Source: an uncultured Cyclobacteriaceae bacterium | GTDB taxonomy: Bacteria > Bacteroidota > Bacteroidia > Cytophagales > Cyclobacteriaceae | NCBI GenBank assembly: GCA_947492745.1 | Contig: CANLOE010000043.1 | Location: forward strand, 1-52,530 | DNA: 52,530 nt | Direction of reading: 5' to 3' | In this document: piece by piece, positions 7,859 through 16,534 of the stretch | Position numbering within the stretch: position 1 is the stretch's first letter | Layout: each line of letters starts with the position of its first letter | Notes under the pieces: model-generated | What the model saw: the letters and a program-made list of their open reading frames with translations, nothing else | Database searches by the model: none | Told to the model about the DNA's origin: nothing | Program-made: the position numbers and the translations under genes

Positions 7859-9336
7859 TGAACAAAAAAATTGCTGTTATCGGCTCAGGCTTTTCTAGTC
7901 TGTCCGCTGCTTGTTGTTTAGCTGATGAAGGCTTAGACGTTACTCTATACGAGAAAAATGAGACGATTGGGGGTCGTGCCAGACAGTTTTCTGCGGACGG
8001 CTATACTTTCGATATGGGTCCCAGTTGGTATTGGATGCCCGGGGTTTTTGAGTCTTTCTTTCACAGGTTCGGAAAATCAGTAAGTGATTATTACGAACTG
8101 ATAAGGTTGGACCCTTCTTATAAAGTATTTTTTAGTGAGAGGGAGGTTATAGACCTTCCGGCAAATCCGGAAGAACTTTATCGACTTTTCGAATCCATAG
8201 AACCGGGTTGTAGTCCCAATCTGAAAAAGTTTCTGGATGAAGCTGCCTATAAGTACGAAGTCGGTATCAACGACCTTGTCTATAAACCGGGAAAATCGAT
8301 AACGGAATTTTTGGATATGCGTGTTATCAAGGGAGTCTTTCGCCTTCACTTGTTTCAATCCATCTCCAAACACATACGCCAGTATTTTACTAACCCAAGA
8401 TTGATTCAACTCTTGGAGTTTCCTGTGCTCTTTCTGGGAGCGATGCCGGAAAATACTCCTGCATTGTACAGCATGATGAACTACGCCGATCTTTGTTTGG
8501 GAACTTGGTATCCCAGGGGTGGCATGTACAAAATTATAGAGGGAATGGGCAGCTTGGCCAGATCACTGGGTGTCAAGATACAGTGTAACGCCACTGTACA
8601 GGAAATAGCTCTAGCATCGAAGCATGCAAAAGGAGTTATCATTGATGGACAACTGCACGAAGCCGATTATGTTCTTGGTGGTGCCGATTACCATCATATC
8701 GAGCAACATTTGATTGCCAAAAGTCATCGAAAATATGATGAGAACTATTGGGAAAAGAGAGACATGGCACCCTCTAGTCTGATTTTTTATTTGGGCGTGG
8801 ACATGCCTTTAAAAGGACTCTCCCATCACAATCTATTCTTTGACGAAGACTTTCAGCAACATGCCAAAGAAATCTATGAACATCCCGAATGGCCTTCAAA
8901 ACCTTTGTTCTATGTTTGTTGCGCTTCGAAAACCGACCCTTCTTGCGCCCCCAAGGGTCATGAAAATGTTTTTATACTGATACCTGTAGCTCCGGGCCTG
9001 GAAGATGACAAGCGACAAAGAGCGCGGTATTACGACATGGTCATGGAAAGACTGGAACGATTGACAGGGCAAGAAATAAAATCCCATGTCACCTACCATC
9101 GGTCCTATGCGCACAATGATTTTATCTCGGACTACAATGCTTTTAAGGGAAATGCTTACGGACTGGCAAATACTTTACGTCAAACGGCTATTCTGAAACC
9201 ATCCATTTTCAATAAGAAAATAAAAAACCTATATTATACGGGACAGTTGACCGTACCCGGTCCCGGTGTACCCCCATCCTTGATATCGGGCCAGGTCGTT
9301 GCGGAGCAAATCATTAAAGAACTAAAAACTGCTTAA
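7858..9336 (+). CDS. crtI: phytoene desaturase
   Basis: A 492-residue FAD-dependent desaturase of the CrtI family, which turns phytoene into lycopene or a partly desaturated carotene at the membrane. The N-terminal dinucleotide-binding segment is at residues 5-44 (VIGSGFSSLSAA, then LYEKNETIGGRAR). The family C-terminal signature is seen in NLYYTGQLTVPGPGVPPSLISGQVVAEQI. The length is normal for CrtI. It overlaps the sigma factor stop by one base and is followed by crtB after 5 bases. The number of desaturation steps is not readable from sequence; ketolase or isomerase relatives are less likely because crtB is adjacent. Confidence 0.95.
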   Translation: MNKKIAVIGSGFSSLSAACCLADEGLDVTLYEKNETIGGRARQFSADGYTFDMGPSWYWMPGVFESFFHRFGKSVSDYYELIRLDPSYKVFFSEREVIDLPANPEELYRLFESIEPGCSPNLKKFLDEAAYKYEVGINDLVYKPGKSITEFLDMRVIKGVFRLHLFQSISKHIRQYFTNPRLIQLLEFPVLFLGAMPENTPALYSMMNYADLCLGTWYPRGGMYKIIEGMGSLARSLGVKIQCNATVQEIALASKHAKGVIIDGQLHEADYVLGGADYHHIEQHLIAKSHRKYDENYWEKRDMAPSSLIFYLGVDMPLKGLSHHNLFFDEDFQQHAKEIYEHPEWPSKPLFYVCCASKTDPSCAPKGHENVFILIPVAPGLEDDKRQRARYYDMVMERLERLTGQEIKSHVTYHRSYAHNDFISDYNAFKGNAYGLANTLRQTAILKPSIFNKKIKNLYYTGQLTVPGPGVPPSLISGQVVAEQIIKELKTA

Positions 9337-9341
9337 CAAAT

Positions 9342-10178
9342 ATGAAATCACTCTTTGACAAGGTATCATCAAAATGCAGTAAAATCACAACCCGTTCCTA
9401 CAGCACTTCTTTTTCACTTGGCATCAGTTGTTTGGACAAAACGCTCAGACCACATATCTGTGCTATTTATGGCTTTGTACGGTTTGCTGATGAAATCGTG
9501 GATACATTTCATGATTATGATAAGAAAAAACTCCTCGACCGCTTTGAAAAGGATACTTACCTAGCCATAGAAGAAGGAATCAGCCTAAATCCTATATTGA
9601 ACAGTTTTCAACTGGCCGTCAATACCTACAAAATAGAAAGTGAGCTCATCGACCTTTTCTTGAAAAGCATGAAGATGGACCTTCAAGATAATGAGTACAA
9701 TCAGGTATCCTTTGAAAATTATATATTGGGTTCGGCGGAGGTCGTGGGCCTGATGTGCCTGCACGTATTTTGTTACGGAGATGATAGCATGTATCAAAGT
9801 CTAAAACCCAAAGCGATGAAATTGGGTTCTGCCTTTCAAAAAATAAACTTCCTTAGAGACCTGAACGCTGATTACAACGAGTTGGGTCGAACTTATTTCC
9901 CGGGATTGGATATAGCACAGTTCAACGAATCCAGTAAAAAAGATATAGAGAAAAGTATAGAAGAGGACTTTCGAATGGGTTACGAAGGTATAAAGGGCCT
10001 ACCCAAGTCTTCGCGGTTTGGCGTGTATCTGGCTTACGTATACTACTACTCACTATTTAAGAAAATAAGGGACACCCCTTCTTACAATATATTACAGAGC
10101 CGAATAAGGATTCCCAACAATAAAAAGTATTCTTTACTGTTTACTTCTTATCTCAGGCACAGTTTTAATAGGATATGA
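9342..10178 (+). CDS. crtB: phytoene synthase
   Basis: A 278-residue squalene/phytoene synthase family enzyme that condenses two geranylgeranyl diphosphates to phytoene. Both Mg-binding aspartate motifs are present: D50-E-I-V-D54 and D173-L-N-A-D177 (within FLRDLNADYNELGRTYFP). It starts 5 bases after crtI and its TGA (10176-10178) overlaps the first ATG of idi, so the genes are coupled. Confidence 0.95.
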   Translation: MKSLFDKVSSKCSKITTRSYSTSFSLGISCLDKTLRPHICAIYGFVRFADEIVDTFHDYDKKKLLDRFEKDTYLAIEEGISLNPILNSFQLAVNTYKIESELIDLFLKSMKMDLQDNEYNQVSFENYILGSAEVVGLMCLHVFCYGDDSMYQSLKPKAMKLGSAFQKINFLRDLNADYNELGRTYFPGLDIAQFNESSKKDIEKSIEEDFRMGYEGIKGLPKSSRFGVYLAYVYYYSLFKKIRDTPSYNILQSRIRIPNNKKYSLLFTSYLRHSFNRI

Positions 10179-10711
10179 TGATGGAGTCAAATAAGCTGAT
10201 ACTCGTAGACAAAGAGGATAGAGAAATAGGAACAATGAACAAGATGGAAGCTCATCGTAAAGGCTTGTTACATAGAGCATTTTCCGTACTATTGTTCAAT
10301 GATAACGGTGAACTTCTACTACAGAAAAGAGCTGCCAACAAATATCACTCCGGGGGATTATGGACAAACACCTGTTGCAGTCATCCTATGCCGGGAGAAT
10401 CCATAGCCATAGCTGCCAAGAGAAGACTCATGGAAGAAATGGGCATTGACATGAGTCCCGAATATGTATACAAATTCATATACCGTACTGATCTGGACCA
10501 TAACCTGATAGAGCATGAACTGGACCATGTATTCAAAGGCACATACAACGGAATCCCCGATATCAACCCTCTAGAAGTCGAAAGTTGGAAGTACGTATCG
10601 ATTCCCGACCTGAGAGAAGACATGCGTAAAAGCCCCCAATGCTATACCGTATGGTTCAGGATCATCATGGAAGAGGTTTTCGAAGAAAACACCTATCAAA
10701 TAAGTGGATAG
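10175..10711 (+). CDS. idi: isopentenyl-diphosphate delta-isomerase, type I
   Basis: A 178-residue Nudix-fold IDI that interconverts IPP and DMAPP and so supplies carotenoid precursors. Signatures: TNTCCSHP with the catalytic Cys (C67 or C68), the Nudix-like segment AAKRRLMEEMGI, and EHELDHVF with the metal-binding and catalytic Glu. Three ATGs in a row (10175, 10178, 10181) allow three starts; the first overlaps the crtB stop by four bases. Confidence 0.95.
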   Translation: MMMESNKLILVDKEDREIGTMNKMEAHRKGLLHRAFSVLLFNDNGELLLQKRAANKYHSGGLWTNTCCSHPMPGESIAIAAKRRLMEEMGIDMSPEYVYKFIYRTDLDHNLIEHELDHVFKGTYNGIPDINPLEVESWKYVSIPDLREDMRKSPQCYTVWFRIIMEEVFEENTYQISG

Positions 10712-10763
10712 GTAACAATTCCCGTTTTCAGCTGTTCTTAGATGGAATTAAAAGATTGAAATT

Positions 10764-10934
10764 ATGTTTGGATTCCTGAAAAAAGACCCCATAAAAAACC
10801 TTCAGAGGAAATATAAGAAACTCATGGAGGAGGCAATGCACATACAGCGGTCCGGAGACCTGAAATTGTATGCCACAAAAATGGAAGAAGCCGATAGACT
10901 GGCGCAAGAAATTTCCCTCCTGAAAAACAAGTAG
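10764..10934 (+). CDS. Lacal_2735/DUF6435-type microprotein
   Basis: A 56-residue product beginning MFGFLKKDPIKNLQRKY, highly charged and predicted to form one or two alpha helices (LMEEAMHIQRSGDLKLYA, KMEEADRLAQEISLLK). The opening FGxxKKDPIKxL and the LxEEAM..QRxGD pattern match small proteins of this phylum known as the Lacal_2735 family. Function unknown. It sits 52 bases after idi and 11 bases before the photolyase start, so it is in the light-response operon. Relatives are often found beside photolyase or crt genes, which is suggestive only. Confidence 0.75.
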   Translation: MFGFLKKDPIKNLQRKYKKLMEEAMHIQRSGDLKLYATKMEEADRLAQEISLLKNK

Positions 10935-10945
10935 GCACAAAAAAG

Positions 10946-12247
10946 ATGATCAAAGACAGTTCGAAATCTATTTTTTGGTTTCGTAGAGATTTGCGTTTGG
11001 AAGATAACCATGGACTCTATCAAGCTCTAAAACGAGAAGACAATGTACAAGCAATATTTATCTTCGATGTCAATATTCTCGATAAGCTGAATGACACTAG
11101 AGACAAGCGTGTACTTTTCATATACTATACACTAAAAACACTCAAAGAACAACTAGAAGAAAAAGGAAGTACTTTAAAGGTGTTTTTTGGAGACCCTATT
11201 GATTTTTTTGAACAGGCAGAGGTAAAATCGGTCTATACCAATCATGATTATGAACCCTATGCCAGAGATAGAGATAAAAAAGTAGAAAAAGCCCTATCTT
11301 CAAGAAATATCCCTTTTTATACCTTCAAAGACCAAGTCGTATTCGAAAAAGAAGAAGTAGTCAAAGATGATGGCACTCCTTATGTTGTTTTCACACCCTA
11401 TAGTAAAAAATGGAAGGGAAGGCTAAGGGATGAAAATATGAAAGACTATCCCACCCTATCGCATATGGACCACTTTCATCAATGCGCGCCCTCGGAGATG
11501 CCGACCTTGGATAGTATGGGTTTTGAAAAGGGTGACGTGGAGTTTCCGGAAAGGGTCATCAAACAATCCATTATTAAGGAGTATGATGAGCAAAGAGACT
11601 ATCCTGCAGTTCAGGGAACAACCCGATTAAGTGTACACCTCCGATTCGGAACGGTCAGTATCCGAAAATTAGCTAAAATAGGCTTAGAGAAAAACGAAGT
11701 CTGGCTCAATGAACTGATATGGAGAGATTTCTATGCGATGATCTTATGGCATTTTCCAAAGGTCGAAAACAATGCCTTTAGAGCTAAGTACGATAAGATA
11801 TCATGGAGAAATAATACTGATGAGTTTCAGGCTTGGTGTGAGGGGCGCACGGGTTACCCTATAGTAGATGCCGGCATGCGCGAACTGAACGAAACGGGTT
11901 TTATGCACAATAGAGTACGAATGGTCGTTGCCAGTTTTCTGACAAAGCATCTTTTGATCGATTGGCGCTGGGGAGAGGCCTATTTTGCCGAAAAACTGCT
12001 GGACTACGATCTGGCATCCAATAACGGTGGCTGGCAATGGGCCGCAGGCTCAGGTTGTGACGCGGCCCCTTACTTTAGGGTGTTCAACCCTTATTCGCAG
12101 ACCGAAAAATTCGATAAGGAGAAGAAATATATCAAAAAATGGGTACCCGAGTTTGAAAGCGATGATTACCCTGCCCCCATTATCGAGCATAAACCTGCAC
12201 GAGAACGTGCCTTGGATACTTATAAAAAAGCGTTGAACAATGCTTGA
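10946..12247 (+). CDS. phrB: deoxyribodipyrimidine photolyase/cryptochrome (class I CPD type)
   Basis: The 433-residue protein has an N-terminal photolyase alpha/beta domain (from IFWFRRDLRLEDNHGL, about residues 9-130) for the antenna chromophore. A C-terminal helical FAD domain follows (about 200-420: GTTRLSVHLRFGTVSIRKL, WLNELIWRDFYAMILWHFP, GYPIVDAGMRELNETGFMHNRVRMVVASFLTK, ASNNGGWQWAAGSGCDAAPYFRVFNP). The N-D-A active-site pattern and tryptophans of CPD photolyases are conserved, so repair of cyclobutane pyrimidine dimers with blue light is the best call. It is near the usual length of class I enzymes. Co-transcription with carotenoid genes fits a light-protection unit. Confidence 0.92.
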   Translation: MIKDSSKSIFWFRRDLRLEDNHGLYQALKREDNVQAIFIFDVNILDKLNDTRDKRVLFIYYTLKTLKEQLEEKGSTLKVFFGDPIDFFEQAEVKSVYTNHDYEPYARDRDKKVEKALSSRNIPFYTFKDQVVFEKEEVVKDDGTPYVVFTPYSKKWKGRLRDENMKDYPTLSHMDHFHQCAPSEMPTLDSMGFEKGDVEFPERVIKQSIIKEYDEQRDYPAVQGTTRLSVHLRFGTVSIRKLAKIGLEKNEVWLNELIWRDFYAMILWHFPKVENNAFRAKYDKISWRNNTDEFQAWCEGRTGYPIVDAGMRELNETGFMHNRVRMVVASFLTKHLLIDWRWGEAYFAEKLLDYDLASNNGGWQWAAGSGCDAAPYFRVFNPYSQTEKFDKEKKYIKKWVPEFESDDYPAPIIEHKPARERALDTYKKALNNA

Positions 12248-12450
12248 TACTGACAGTCCCTAAGATGTAAGGACAAGAATCTCAAAATCATCGAGAAATA
12301 GAGGGCAACATCATTCCCGAAAAAAACCAAGCTCCGCGAACTCTTGACGGGAAAATGTTATGGAGCCGAGGTCTTGGATAAATAGAGAAAGTGTTTATAC
12401 TCTATAATATAGATATAGATTCTTTTCTTATGCTAATCCCATACAATTCT

Positions 12451-13893
12451 ATGAAAATATTGCTGACAGGCTCCACAGGATACATCGGTAGACGTCTTCT
12501 CCCCATACTCGTCAGTAATGGCCATCATGTTATCTGTTTGGTAAGGGACGAAAGGCGTTTTGACTACGAAGATTTCGATGAAGCATTCATGCTTCATGTA
12601 GAGGTGATAGAGGCTGACCTTACCCTGTCGGAGACTTTATCCCAGTTGCCGAAGGACATCGATGCGGCCTATTTCCTTGTACACTCCATGAGCAGCACAG
12701 GAGATTTCTCCAAAAGAGAGCAGGTTACAGCTCAAAACTTTGCGGATTACCTGAGTACCACAAAACTAAAACAGTGCATTTACCTCAGCGGTATCACAAA
12801 TGAAGAGAACCTGTCCGAACACCTTGCCTCACGAAAGAATGTAGAAGACATATTGAGAACATCGCACAAGCCACTGACAGTATTACGGGCAGCGATCATT
12901 ATCGGTTCGGGAAGCGCGTCTTTCGAGATTATCCGTGACTTAGTAGAGAAACTACCCGTCATGGTAGCCCCTAAATGGCTGAGCACCAAATGTCAGCCCA
13001 TCGGCATCCGCAATGTTATCGAATATCTGGAAAAAATACTCTTGTCAAAGGCCACTTTCGACCGCACCTTTGATATCGGAGGACCTGATGTACTGACCTA
13101 CAAAGAGATGCTTTTGGGTTTTGCCAAAGCCAGAAAGCTACTTCGGCTCATCATCACCGTACCCATTATGACACCCAAGTTTTCATCTTTGTGGCTATAT
13201 TTTGTCACTTCTACCTCCTACCCGCTGGCCAGAAATCTTGTCTCCAGTATGAAAAACGAAGTCATCTGTGAAAATAACGATATACAGGACATCGTACCCC
13301 TGTACCTATACTGCTATCGGGAAACGCTGGAGTTGGCCTTTAGCAAAATCAATCAAAAAAATGTGATCTCCAGCTGGAAGGATACCATATCGGAGCATAC
13401 ACTGGACAGAAACTTTCTGGATTATATAGAAGTCCCTAAACATGGCTGCCTACACGACCGACGTGTTATCAGCTTTCAAAGAAAAAGTGAGGTCGTCAAG
13501 CAGAATATATGGGAAATAGGCGGCAGTAGAGGTTGGTACTTTGGCAATCAGCTCTGGCGTATCCGAGGTTTCATCGACAAGATTGTAGGCGGTGTCGGCC
13601 TGAGAAGGGGCAGGCGTAGCCCCTCAGACCTCAAACCTGGCGATGCACTGGACTTTTGGAGGGTACTGTTGGCCGATGAAACCAACTGTAGATTACTATT
13701 GTATGCCGAGATGAAACTCCCGGGAGAAGCGTGGCTGGAATTTCGCATCAAAGAAAATCAAAACAAAAAAATACTCGTACAGACAGCTACCTTTAGGCCC
13801 TTGGGATTGTGGGGCCGCTTATATTGGTACCTAATGCTTCCTTTTCATGCTATCATCTTTCCAAAGATGGCAAAGAACATTGTCAACTATTAA
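12451..13893 (+). CDS. SDR-family NAD(P)-binding protein with C-terminal DUF2867
   Basis: About 480 residues. The N-terminal Rossmann fold begins MKILLTGSTGYIGRRLLPIL, an atypical SDR of the NmrA/complex-I-assembly type. The C-terminal third (about 355-480: GDALDFWRVLLAD, LPGEAWLEFRIKE, TATFRPLGLWGRLYWYLMLPFH) is a DUF2867 domain. An in-frame ATG 60 bases upstream (12391) is possible, but the one used here starts directly at the Rossmann strand. Substrate unknown. Such proteins recur beside photolyase and SRPBCC genes in bacteria, and here lie in the pigment operon. Confidence 0.85.
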   Translation: MKILLTGSTGYIGRRLLPILVSNGHHVICLVRDERRFDYEDFDEAFMLHVEVIEADLTLSETLSQLPKDIDAAYFLVHSMSSTGDFSKREQVTAQNFADYLSTTKLKQCIYLSGITNEENLSEHLASRKNVEDILRTSHKPLTVLRAAIIIGSGSASFEIIRDLVEKLPVMVAPKWLSTKCQPIGIRNVIEYLEKILLSKATFDRTFDIGGPDVLTYKEMLLGFAKARKLLRLIITVPIMTPKFSSLWLYFVTSTSYPLARNLVSSMKNEVICENNDIQDIVPLYLYCYRETLELAFSKINQKNVISSWKDTISEHTLDRNFLDYIEVPKHGCLHDRRVISFQRKSEVVKQNIWEIGGSRGWYFGNQLWRIRGFIDKIVGGVGLRRGRRSPSDLKPGDALDFWRVLLADETNCRLLLYAEMKLPGEAWLEFRIKENQNKKILVQTATFRPLGLWGRLYWYLMLPFHAIIFPKMAKNIVNY

Positions 13894-13929
13894 CTGTTAC
13901 CTTATAGAAACCATAGTTATACTCAGGCC

Positions 13930-14418
13930 ATGAAAATATATACTTTGCATAGGGAACAGTTTCTGCCTTTGTCGATAGATGAAGCTTGGGATTTTTTTTC
14001 CTCACCAAAGAACTTGAGTAAGATTACTCCGCCCCATATGAAATTCAGGATCATCTATATCTCAAGAGATAATGCCATGTACGCGGGTCAGGTGATTCGG
14101 TATATCGTACATGTACTGCCGGGAATTCCCGTACACTGGATGACCGAGATCACCCATGTCAAAGATAAGATCTTCTTTGTCGATGAGCAGCGATTCGGGC
14201 CTTACGCCCTGTGGCATCACCAGCATCATTTTAAAGAGGCAGAAGGCGGGATACACATGACAGATATTATCAATTATGCTCTTCCTCTAGGTTTTTTGGG
14301 AAGATTGGCCCATTGGCTTTTTGTTAAAGAGCAGCTAAGCACTATCTTTGACTATCGCTTTTCAGTATTGGAACACCTATTCACTAAAGACGAAAAAATT
14401 GCAGATCCTCATCCATAG
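13930..14418 (+). CDS. SRPBCC (START/Bet v1-like) family protein
   Basis: A 162-residue single-domain protein (LHREQFLPLSIDEAWDFFSSPKNLSKITPP at the start) typical of SRPBCC ligand-binding proteins of the COG4276 kind. Family members bind hydrophobic ligands; here no ligand can be assigned. It lies 36 bases after the SDR gene and its 3' end overlaps the likely crtZ start by about 20 bases. Association with SDR-DUF2867 and photolyase genes is a recurrent neighbourhood, so a role in light or pigment stress is plausible. Confidence 0.8.
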   Translation: MKIYTLHREQFLPLSIDEAWDFFSSPKNLSKITPPHMKFRIIYISRDNAMYAGQVIRYIVHVLPGIPVHWMTEITHVKDKIFFVDEQRFGPYALWHHQHHFKEAEGGIHMTDIINYALPLGFLGRLAHWLFVKEQLSTIFDYRFSVLEHLFTKDEKIADPHP

Positions 14419-14863
14419 TCTCATCATTACAGCTACCTTCCTTTTCATGGAGTGGGTAGCATGGTTTACCCATAAGTACGTTATGCATGGCTTTCTCTGG
14501 ACCTGGCATCGCTCCCATCACAAGGTGCATAATCATGCGCTGGAGCGCAATGACCTATTTGCATTGGTCTTCAGTATTCCTTCTATAGCTTTTATCTATT
14601 TTTCTACGGCCAGTAGTGGTTATACTTACCTGACCTCTGTTGGAGTAGGTATATTATGCTATGGACTCTTCTATTTTATCTTTCATGATGTCATCGTCCA
14701 CCGCAGGATCAAGATAAAGTTCAGGGCCAATAGCGATTACATGAAGCGGATGATGAATGCGCACTATGTACATCATGAAAAACATACCAAAGAAGACTGT
14801 GAAGCTTTTGGCTTCCTCTATGCCCCGAAGAAATACGATAAAATCAATAAAAAAACGGTTTGA
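14399..14863 (+). CDS. crtZ: beta-carotene hydroxylase (CrtZ type)
   Basis: A membrane-bound di-iron hydroxylase of the fatty-acid hydroxylase superfamily. The histidine clusters are clear: HKYVMH, HRSHH, HDVIVH and HYVHHEKH. About four hydrophobic segments are visible. It would add hydroxyl groups to the rings of beta-carotene (to zeaxanthin) in the inner membrane. The frame is open from ATG 14348, which would overlap the previous gene by 71 bases; a TTG at 14399 just before a hydrophobic segment overlaps by 20 and is preferred, though uncertain. It is the last gene of the operon. No lycopene cyclase gene is present nearby. Confidence 0.9.
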   Translation: MQILIHSLIITATFLFMEWVAWFTHKYVMHGFLWTWHRSHHKVHNHALERNDLFALVFSIPSIAFIYFSTASSGYTYLTSVGVGILCYGLFYFIFHDVIVHRRIKIKFRANSDYMKRMMNAHYVHHEKHTKEDCEAFGFLYAPKKYDKINKKTV

Positions 14864-14931
14864 CTCGGTTAAAGCGGGTCTGTCACATTACAGTCTATCC
14901 ATCAAAAATAGTGGACTTCAAAATCAAGGTT

Positions 14932-15168
14932 TCAACAACTCATGCCCTGCCCTGATTTCCAAACGGTGACTGCCTTCCGAATAAATCTATCGATTCCCGT
15001 ATCTTCGAGAAGTAGCGACTTCTTGAACCTCAGACAGCCCTTACCGTAATCGATACCGCGTAGCCAGTCGGCATCGGCCCCTACTCTTTTGGCATCCTCT
15101 ACGTATAGGGCGACATGATTTTTCTGGGCGTTCAGATGGAAGCCCGTACCATGATCCGGGCTTAACAA
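14932..15168 (-). pseudogene. C-terminal remnant of a DUF1801 protein
   Basis: The minus frame reads FHLNAQKNHVALYVEDAKR, GKGCLRFKKSLLLEDTGIDRFIRKAV, resembling the second half of DUF1801 (YdhG-like) proteins, which are usually about 120-140 residues. The first half is missing. The break lies exactly at a family C end (gttaagcccggatcatg, complement of about 15149-15166), and a family A element follows 15 bases on. It is probably a gene truncated by element movement. Confidence 0.55.
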
Positions 15169-15182
15169 TCAGTACTCAATAA

Positions 15183-15342
15183 TACAAATTTTGGTTTTAA
15201 ATATCGTATAAGATTCCGCGGGTCATTTTGGTTTCAATCAAGGCGATAACCGCAGGGATAGCAGCGCTATCGCGAGGATTGTCAACGCAGAGTGAGACAA
15301 AATGAACAGGAAGATAGGCGATAGTTAAAAGCTAAGTTTGTA
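15183..15342 (+). repeat. family A hairpin element, copy 2
   Basis: 160 bp, ends TACAAATTT and AAGTTTGTA, flanked by TAA on both sides (15180-15182, 15343-15345). No coding capacity. With copy 3 (same orientation) it brackets the ABC ATPase gene. Confidence 0.9.
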
Positions 15343-15452
15343 TAACAGCCATCACTCGGGCGAGAGATGGCGCATCTACCCTTATTGAATAAGAATTCGA
15401 AATCAAGCAAAAACAATTCATTATGAGGTGATTTGTGCTAAGGGCAAGAAGA

Positions 15453-16139
15453 CTAATGACAATTTTGGGTCAAATGCAATAGCCGTCCTTCATCCAGCCG
15501 GTAACGTGTCGTTATCTCGGGAGTATCCATTTCTGAGAAAGATGTCGTCATCAATACGGTCAGACCTAAAGCGTGCATCTCTTTCAATAGGTCCATGATC
15601 ATATCGGCATTATCCTTATCAAGGCCATAGAAGGGTTCATCCAATACTAAAAGTTCAGGTCGATTGGACAAAGAACGTGCTATGGCCACTCTCTGCACCT
15701 GCCCTTTGGAGAGCTGAGAAGGAAATCGATCTTTCAAATAGGTGATGTTCGTTAGCTCCAAAAGTCGCTCTACCTCATGTTGCCGTTCTTTGACAGGTCT
15801 TTTTTTGTAGTACAAAGGCAGTGCTATGTTTTCCATGATTGTCAGGCTATCGATCAGTCCAAAATCACTGAATACAAAACCGATATGTTCTGTTCTCCAT
15901 GTTAGGGCCTGCCGTAGTGATAATCTGCCAATATCCACTCCTTTATAATAGTACTGTCCGAAATCAAAGCGCTCCATCAAGGCCAGTATACTTGGGAGAA
16001 TGGACTGACCGCCATCACTATTTCTTCGTACGATCACAAACTCACCTTGACCGACGTCCATAGAGATATCGTTCAAAAGAGATTCATCTTTTTTGACGCC
16101 TTTGGCCGATAGTTTGGTGATATTTTTTAACGAAATCAT
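15453..16139 (-). CDS. ABC transporter ATP-binding protein with degenerate Walker A
   Basis: About 228 residues from the ATG at 16139 (MISLKNITKLSAKG); an ATG at 16187 is possible. It belongs to the LolD/MacB/FtsE type: Q-loop region FVFSDFGLIDSLTIMENI, signature LSKGQVQRVAIARSL and Walker B LLVLDEPF are all good. The Walker A, usually GPSGSGKST, reads RNSDGGQSI, so the invariant Lys is Gln. The switch (H-loop) His is replaced (VLMTTSF). It is therefore probably unable to hydrolyse ATP normally. There is no permease gene beside it, and family A elements lie on both sides. It may be a gene on the way to decay, or a non-catalytic subunit. Confidence 0.8.
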   Translation of the reverse strand: MISLKNITKLSAKGVKKDESLLNDISMDVGQGEFVIVRRNSDGGQSILPSILALMERFDFGQYYYKGVDIGRLSLRQALTWRTEHIGFVFSDFGLIDSLTIMENIALPLYYKKRPVKERQHEVERLLELTNITYLKDRFPSQLSKGQVQRVAIARSLSNRPELLVLDEPFYGLDKDNADMIMDLLKEMHALGLTVLMTTSFSEMDTPEITTRYRLDEGRLLHLTQNCH

Positions 16140-16339
16140 TTGAAGTAAAATCAGTCTTTGTACTTTGATATCCAACAAGCATGCCAAGTCAAAATAACGA
16201 ATTATGTACGCATATTAAGTAGGGGACTGTCCGTAAAAGAGCTTTTGAGTGTAAAACCCGATCGGAAACGGACAGTGGATATACTCTGATTTCCTCCGTT
16301 CGGGCATTTACTCGATAGTAGCTGACCCATTTTAAGTTA
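16140..16339. other. gap with a short inverted repeat
   Basis: No gene. An 8-bp inverted repeat (ACTGTCCG / CGGACAGT, about 16225-16276) is the only structure I see upstream of the ABC ATPase gene, before the family A element. Confidence 0.4.
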
Positions 16340-16498
16340 TACAAATTTAGGTTTTAAATGTCGTATAAGATTCCGCGGGTCATTTTGTTTCAATCAAGGC
16401 GAGAACCGCAGGAATAGCAGCGCTATCCCGAGGATTGTCAACGCAGAGTGAAGCAAAATGAACAGGAAGATAGGCGATATTTGAAAGCTAAGTTTGTA
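16340..16498 (+). repeat. family A hairpin element, copy 3
   Basis: 159 bp, same orientation as copy 2. Flanks are TTA (left) and TAA (right), so this is the only full copy without an identical pair. It lies between the ABC ATPase start and the HNH gene end. Confidence 0.9.
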
Positions 16499-16534
16499 TA
16501 AAATGTGACTTCCCATTACTATCGGGGTCGGAAA

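Noticed and set aside
12248-12450. Gap between photolyase and SDR genes considered as a gene remnant
   Set aside because: No frame shows recognisable protein sequence and no hairpin family matches. The upstream ATG at 12391 is only an alternative start for the SDR gene.
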